Notes under the pieces: model-generated
Databases searched by the model: none
Seen by the model: only the letters and a program-made list of their open reading frames with translations
What the model was told of the DNA's origin: nothing
From: Pseudomonas sp. SL4(2022)
Lineage (GTDB): Bacteria; Pseudomonadota; Gammaproteobacteria; Pseudomonadales; Pseudomonadaceae
Assembly: GCF_026625725.1 (NCBI RefSeq)
Contig: NZ_CP113060.1
Location: forward strand, 3,912,001 to 3,976,000
DNA length: 64,000 nucleotides
Reading direction: 5' to 3'
Part shown: in pieces, positions 60,587 to 64,000 of the stretch
Position numbering within the stretch: position 1 is the first letter of the stretch
How the letters are laid out: every line of letters begins with the position of its first letter
Program-made: the position numbers and the translations under genes

Positions 60587-61063
60587 TCATATCCGGGCTT
60601 GCAGGCCCTCACTGAGAAAACGCGGCGCGATGTAGCGCTCGTAATGCGCCTCGGAAAGCAGAAAGAATTCGCGGTCAATGGCATCACGCAACTCTGGTAA
60701 GGCCCAGTCACGAAACTCCGGTAGCAGCACCATGCCGTAGGCTTCCAGCTGACTGATCACCCGTGCGCCGCGGGCAATCAACTGATAGGCCCAGCAATAA
60801 GGCGATTGTTGCGCTACAAAGCGAATCTGCCGCTGCTCCAACTGAGCGCGCAAGCGCAGCGGGTCAAAAACCTCGACTTTGGCGGTCATAACCTGCACCA
60901 GCAACACTTCCAAACGCATCCAGACTGCGTGCTTTTCTTCGTCGTTATAACCGTTCCAGTGCGTTACCTCATGGTGAAAGCGCTTGCAGCCACGGCAGAC
61001 CAGATCACCGTACACAGTGGAACACAGGCCTACACAAGGGGTTTTGATACGCTGATTGGACAT
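60587..61063 (-). CDS. DUF1289 family protein
   Basis: 158 residues. The N-terminal DUF1289 domain is TPCVGLCSTVYGDLVCRGCK, four cysteines probably holding a metal, followed by RFHHEVTHWNGYNDEEKHAV. The rest, with a conserved SPYCWAYQLIARGARVIS block, is an extension common in pseudomonads. The start is the ATG at 61063; GTG/ATG codons further up are unlikely. Function unknown. Confidence 0.8.
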   Translation of the reverse strand: MSNQRIKTPCVGLCSTVYGDLVCRGCKRFHHEVTHWNGYNDEEKHAVWMRLEVLLVQVMTAKVEVFDPLRLRAQLEQRQIRFVAQQSPYCWAYQLIARGARVISQLEAYGMVLLPEFRDWALPELRDAIDREFFLLSEAHYERYIAPRFLSEGLQARI

Positions 61064-61151
61064 AACGGCAGGTACGGTGGCTGGCAAAACAGGCTGGCAT
61101 CTTAGCCCTTTGTCTAAAGCAGATCACCCCCAGATAAGCGGGGGCTTTGGC

Positions 61152-61180
61152 TTAACTTTATGAAAGCTTTCCAGTAGAAT
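61152..61180 (+). promoter_or_regulatory. Candidate acnB promoter
   Basis: TTAACT (61152-61157), a 17-bp spacer and TAGAAT (61175-61180). It would give a leader of about 285 bases before the acnB GTG. Confidence 0.5.
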
Positions 61181-61213
61181 CGGCCGGCCTTTTAGAGGCA
61201 GCAACGTCCGTTG

Positions 61214-61352
61214 GAAGCTGTTTTCAAAGCGTCACGAGCACAGTCAATCCTGCAGGTTCGATGTTGGTGCCGACCCTTGAGCCACCCTTCAAGCGTCTGC
61301 ACCAGCCCTCATCAAGCCCGTCCTGCCGGCGTAAAACTTTGAAAACAGCTTC
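61214..61352 (+). repeat. Long-range inverted repeat in the acnB leader
   Basis: GAAGCTGTTTTCAAAG at 61214-61229 and its exact complement CTTTGAAAACAGCTTC at 61337-61352 enclose 107 bases. In RNA this would make a 16-bp stem in the presumed 5' leader of acnB, with the interior free to fold further. No known riboswitch class was recognised. Confidence 0.6.
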
Positions 61353-61470
61353 TGCAAGAAAACAGCGCAACCTCGGCTGAGCGGCCCATAAAGCCACAAA
61401 GCGCCTGGTTCGATGTTTTCTGGATCGCGTCCCGGACAACCCTTTGGGACCACTGATGAGGGTAATAACT

Positions 61471-64000
61471 GTGCTTGAAGCCTATCGCAAACATGTAGCA
61501 GAGCGTGCCGCTCAGGGTATCGTGCCCCAGCCGCTGAACGCCGAACAAACCGCAGGCCTGATCGAGCTGCTGAAAAACCCGCCGACTGGCGAAGAAGCCT
61601 TTCTGCTCGACCTGATCACCAACCGCGTGCCGCCAGGCGTCGACGAAGCCGCCTACGTCAAGGCCGGTTTCCTCTCTGCCATTGCCAAAGGCGAAGCCAC
61701 TTCCCCACTGATCAGCAAGCAACACGCTGTTGAATTGCTGGGCACCATGCAAGGCGGTTACAACATCGCCACATTGGTCAGCCTGCTGGATGACAGCGAA
61801 CTGGCTGCCGTGACTGCCGAACAACTTAAGCACACCCTGCTGATGTTCGACGCCTTCCACGACGTTGCGGAAAAAGCCAAGAACGGCAACGTTCACGCCA
61901 AAGGCGTTCTGCAATCCTGGGCTGACGGCGAGTGGTTCAAAAACCGCCCGACCCTGGCCGACAAGATCAGCCTGCGCGTGTTCAAGGTTACTGGCGAAAC
62001 CAACACCGACGACCTGTCGCCGGCTCCAGACGCCTGGTCGCGTCCGGACATCCCGCTGCACGCCCTGGCCATGCTGAAAATGGCTCGTGACGGCATCGTG
62101 CCTGATGCGCAAGGCGCCATCGGTCCGATGAAACAGATCGAAGAAATGCGCGGCCAAGGCTTCCCGATCGCCTACGTCGGTGACGTGGTCGGTACCGGTT
62201 CCTCGCGTAAATCCGCCACCAACTCGGTGCTGTGGTTCTTCGGCGACGACATCCCCTACGTGCCAAACAAGCGCGCGGGCGGTTTCTGCTTCGGCAGCAA
62301 GATCGCGCCGATCTTCTACAACACCATGGAAGACGCCGGCGCTCTGCCAATCGAGTTTGACGTTTCCAACATGCACATGGGCGACGTCATCGACCTCTAT
62401 CCGCATGCGGGCAAAGTCTGCAAACACGGCACCGACGAAGTACTGACCACCTTCGAAATGAAGACCCCAGTACTGCTCGACGAAGTCCGCGCTGGCGGCC
62501 GTATTCCGCTGATCATCGGTCGCGGTCTGACCGAGAAAGCCCGTGCCGAGCTGGGCCTGGGCCCAACCGACCTGTTCAAGCTGCCTGAGCCACCGGCTGC
62601 CAGCACCAAGGGTTTCACCCTGGCGCAGAAGATGGTCGGCAAGGCCTGCGGTCTGCCGGAAGGCAAAGGCGTACGTCCGGGCACCTACTGCGAACCGAAG
62701 ATGACCACCGTCGGCTCCCAGGACACCACTGGCCCGATGACCCGCGACGAGCTGAAAGACCTGGCCTGCCTGGGCTTCTCCGCTGACCTGGTGATGCAGT
62801 CCTTCTGCCACACTGCGGCCTATCCGAAGCCAATCGACGTGACCACCCACCACACCCTGCCGGATTTCATCCGCACCCGTGGCGGCGTGTCCCTGCGTCC
62901 TGGCGACGGCATCATCCACAGCTGGCTGAACCGCATGCTGCTGCCGGATACCGTCGGTACCGGTGGTGACTCGCACACCCGTTTCCCGATCGGCATCTCC
63001 TTCCCGGCCGGTTCCGGTCTGGTTGCCTTCGCCGCAGCTACTGGCGTAATGCCGCTGGACATGCCGGAGTCGGTACTGGTGCGTTTCAAGGGCAAACTGC
63101 AACCGGGCATCACCCTGCGTGACCTGGTGCATGCCATCCCTTACGTGGCCATCCAGAAAGGCCTGCTGACCGTCGAGAAGAAAGGCAAGAAGAACATCTT
63201 CTCCGGCCGCATCCTCGAGATCGAAGGCCTGGACGAGCTGACCGTTGAGCAAGCGTTCGAGCTGTCCGACGCCTCTGCCGAACGTTCCGCTGCCGGTTGC
63301 ACCATCAAACTGCCGGAAAAGGCGATTGCCGAGTACCTGCGTTCGAACATCACCCTGCTGCGCTGGATGATCAGCGAAGGCTACGGCGATGCGCGCACCA
63401 TGGAACGTCGCGCCCAAGCGATGGAAGCCTGGTTGGCCGATCCGAAGCTGATGGAAGCCGACAAGGACGCCGAGTACGCCGAAGTCATCGAAATCGACCT
63501 GGCCGACATCAACGAGCCGGTGCTCTGCGCACCGAACGACCCGGATGACGCCCGCCTGCTCTCGACCGTTCAGGGCGAGAAGATCGACGAAGTGTTTATC
63601 GGTTCGTGCATGACCAACATCGGTCACTTCCGCGCTGCCGGCAAGCTGCTGGATCAGGTCAAAGGGCAGCTGCCAACGCGTCTGTGGCTGTCGCCGCCGA
63701 CCAAGATGGACGCTCATCAGTTAACCGAGGAAGGCTACTACGGCATTTACGGCAAGGCTGGCGCGCGCATGGAAATGCCGGGCTGCTCGCTGTGCATGGG
63801 TAACCAGGCACGCGTTGAGCCGAACTCGACCGTCGTCTCGACCTCGACCCGTAACTTCCCGAACCGCCTGGGTGACGGCGCCAACGTGTACCTGGCTTCT
63901 GCCGAACTGGCAGCAGTCGCCTCGATTCTCGGCAAACTGCCGACGGTCGAGGAGTACATGGCGTACGCGAAGAACATCGACAGCATGGCTGCCGACGTTT
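61471..64000 (+). CDS. acnB: Bifunctional aconitate hydratase 2 / 2-methylisocitrate dehydratase, cut by window end
   Basis: TCA-cycle enzyme with a [4Fe-4S] cluster; interconverts citrate and isocitrate. About 843 residues are visible, nearly the full 865-870. The N-terminal HEAT-like domain ([15 protein letters not shown] onward), the swivel domain with [20 protein letters not shown], the cluster Cys in [10 protein letters not shown] and in [16 protein letters not shown] are intact. The start is probably GTG at 61471, with GAGGG about ten bases upstream; an in-frame ATG at 61456 is possible. The long leader holds a 16-bp inverted repeat. Confidence 0.97.
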   Translation, partial: MLEAYRKHVAERAAQGIVPQPLNAEQTAGLIELLKNPPTGEEAFLLDLITNRVPPGVDEAAYVKAGFLSAIAKGEATSPLISKQHAVELLGTMQGGYNIATLVSLLDDSELAAVTAEQLKHTLLMFDAFHDVAEKAKNGNVHAKGVLQSWADGEWFKNRPTLADKISLRVFKVTGETNTDDLSPAPDAWSRPDIPLHALAMLKMARDGIVPDAQGAIGPMKQIEEMRGQGFPIAYVGDVVGTGSSRKSATNSVLWFFGDDIPYVPNKRAGGFCFGSKIAPIFYNTMEDAGALPIEFDVSNMHMGDVIDLYPHAGKVCKHGTDEVLTTFEMKTPVLLDEVRAGGRIPLIIGRGLTEKARAELGLGPTDLFKLPEPPAASTKGFTLAQKMVGKACGLPEGKGVRPGTYCEPKMTTVGSQDTTGPMTRDELKDLACLGFSADLVMQSFCHTAAYPKPIDVTTHHTLPDFIRTRGGVSLRPGDGIIHSWLNRMLLPDTVGTGGDSHTRFPIGISFPAGSGLVAFAAATGVMPLDMPESVLVRFKGKLQPGITLRDLVHAIPYVAIQKGLLTVEKKGKKNIFSGRILEIEGLDELTVEQAFELSDASAERSAAGCTIKLPEKAIAEYLRSNITLLRWMISEGYGDARTMERRAQAMEAWLADPKLMEADKDAEYAEVIEIDLADINEPVLCAPNDPDDARLLSTVQGEKIDEVFIGSCMTNIGHFRAAGKLLDQVKGQLPTRLWLSPPTKMDAHQLTEEGYYGIYGKAGARMEMPGCSLCMGNQARVEPNSTVVSTSTRNFPNRLGDGANVYLASAELAAVASILGKLPTVEEYMAYAKNIDSMAADV

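Noticed and set aside
61312..63717. An 801-codon open frame on the minus strand opposite acnB
   Set aside because: It mirrors the third-position codon bias of acnB; the translation is rich in His, Gln, Val and Gly repeats and resembles no family, and the plus strand encodes a clear aconitase.

Overview
The window is a compact, GC-rich stretch of a gammaproteobacterial chromosome, almost certainly from Pseudomonas or a close relative. The evidence is the set of gene arrangements typical of that genus: gacA-uvrC-pgsA followed by tRNA-Gly/Cys/Leu; tusDCBE-ybiB facing cysG; ftsK-lolA-rarA-crcB-serS; trxB-aat-bpt-infA against clpA-clpS, with cspD and icd beyond; nudJ-mnmA-hflD; purB-roxA; and a 531-residue isocitrate lyase of the pseudomonad type. 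No rRNA, CRISPR array or intact prophage was seen. The window starts inside gorA and ends inside acnB.

Layout. 0-3.3 kb: gorA, a VOC protein, and ugd-galU (UDP-glucose and UDP-glucuronate supply). 3.3-7.1 kb: four tRNA genes around pgsA, uvrC and the global regulator gacA. 7.2-11.9 kb: a Bax-inhibitor-like membrane protein, the tus sulfur relay, ybiB and cysG. 11.9-18.1 kb: serS, crcB, rarA, lolA, ftsK on the minus strand. 18.4-23.9 kb: trxB and an N-degron block (two aminoacyl-transferases, ClpA, ClpS) around infA. 24-30.6 kb: cspD, icd, nudJ, mnmA, hflD, a DMT transporter, purB. 30.7-33.7 kb: a tightly coupled chain, roxA-GNAT-DUF7931-secretin-like. 33.7-38.8 kb: aceA with a long upstream region, then a PhoX-like phosphatase with a Pho-box-like site. 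38.9-41.3 kb: a small unknown gene, then selD-mnmH. 41.4-45.8 kb: a FAN1-type nuclease and a nuclease-helicase fusion behind a LexA-like box. 45.8-51.0 kb: a probable inserted segment (RND efflux pair plus an integrase remnant). 51.0-64 kb: ybiT, cysS, glnS, a MITE-like repeat, ppiB-lpxH, an SPFH protein, miaE, a tandem Usp protein, a DUF1289 protein and acnB.

Working together. Three enzymes of the citrate/glyoxylate branch point (AcnB, Icd, AceA) lie in the window, each behind an upstream region with inverted repeats or repeated half-sites. Sulfur chemistry is represented by TusDCBE, MnmA, MnmH/SelD, CysG and MiaE, several of which modify tRNA. Protein turnover by the N-degron pathway is almost complete in one block.

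The most interesting signal is the two-gene DNA repair operon at 41.4-45.4 kb. A bacterial FAN1 nuclease is translationally coupled to a protein that appears to fuse a RecB/Cas4-like nuclease domain to an XPD/DinG-type iron-sulfur helicase. A 16-bp site matching the LexA consensus sits just before the first gene, which suggests SOS control. All names rest on sequence reading alone; no database search was run.
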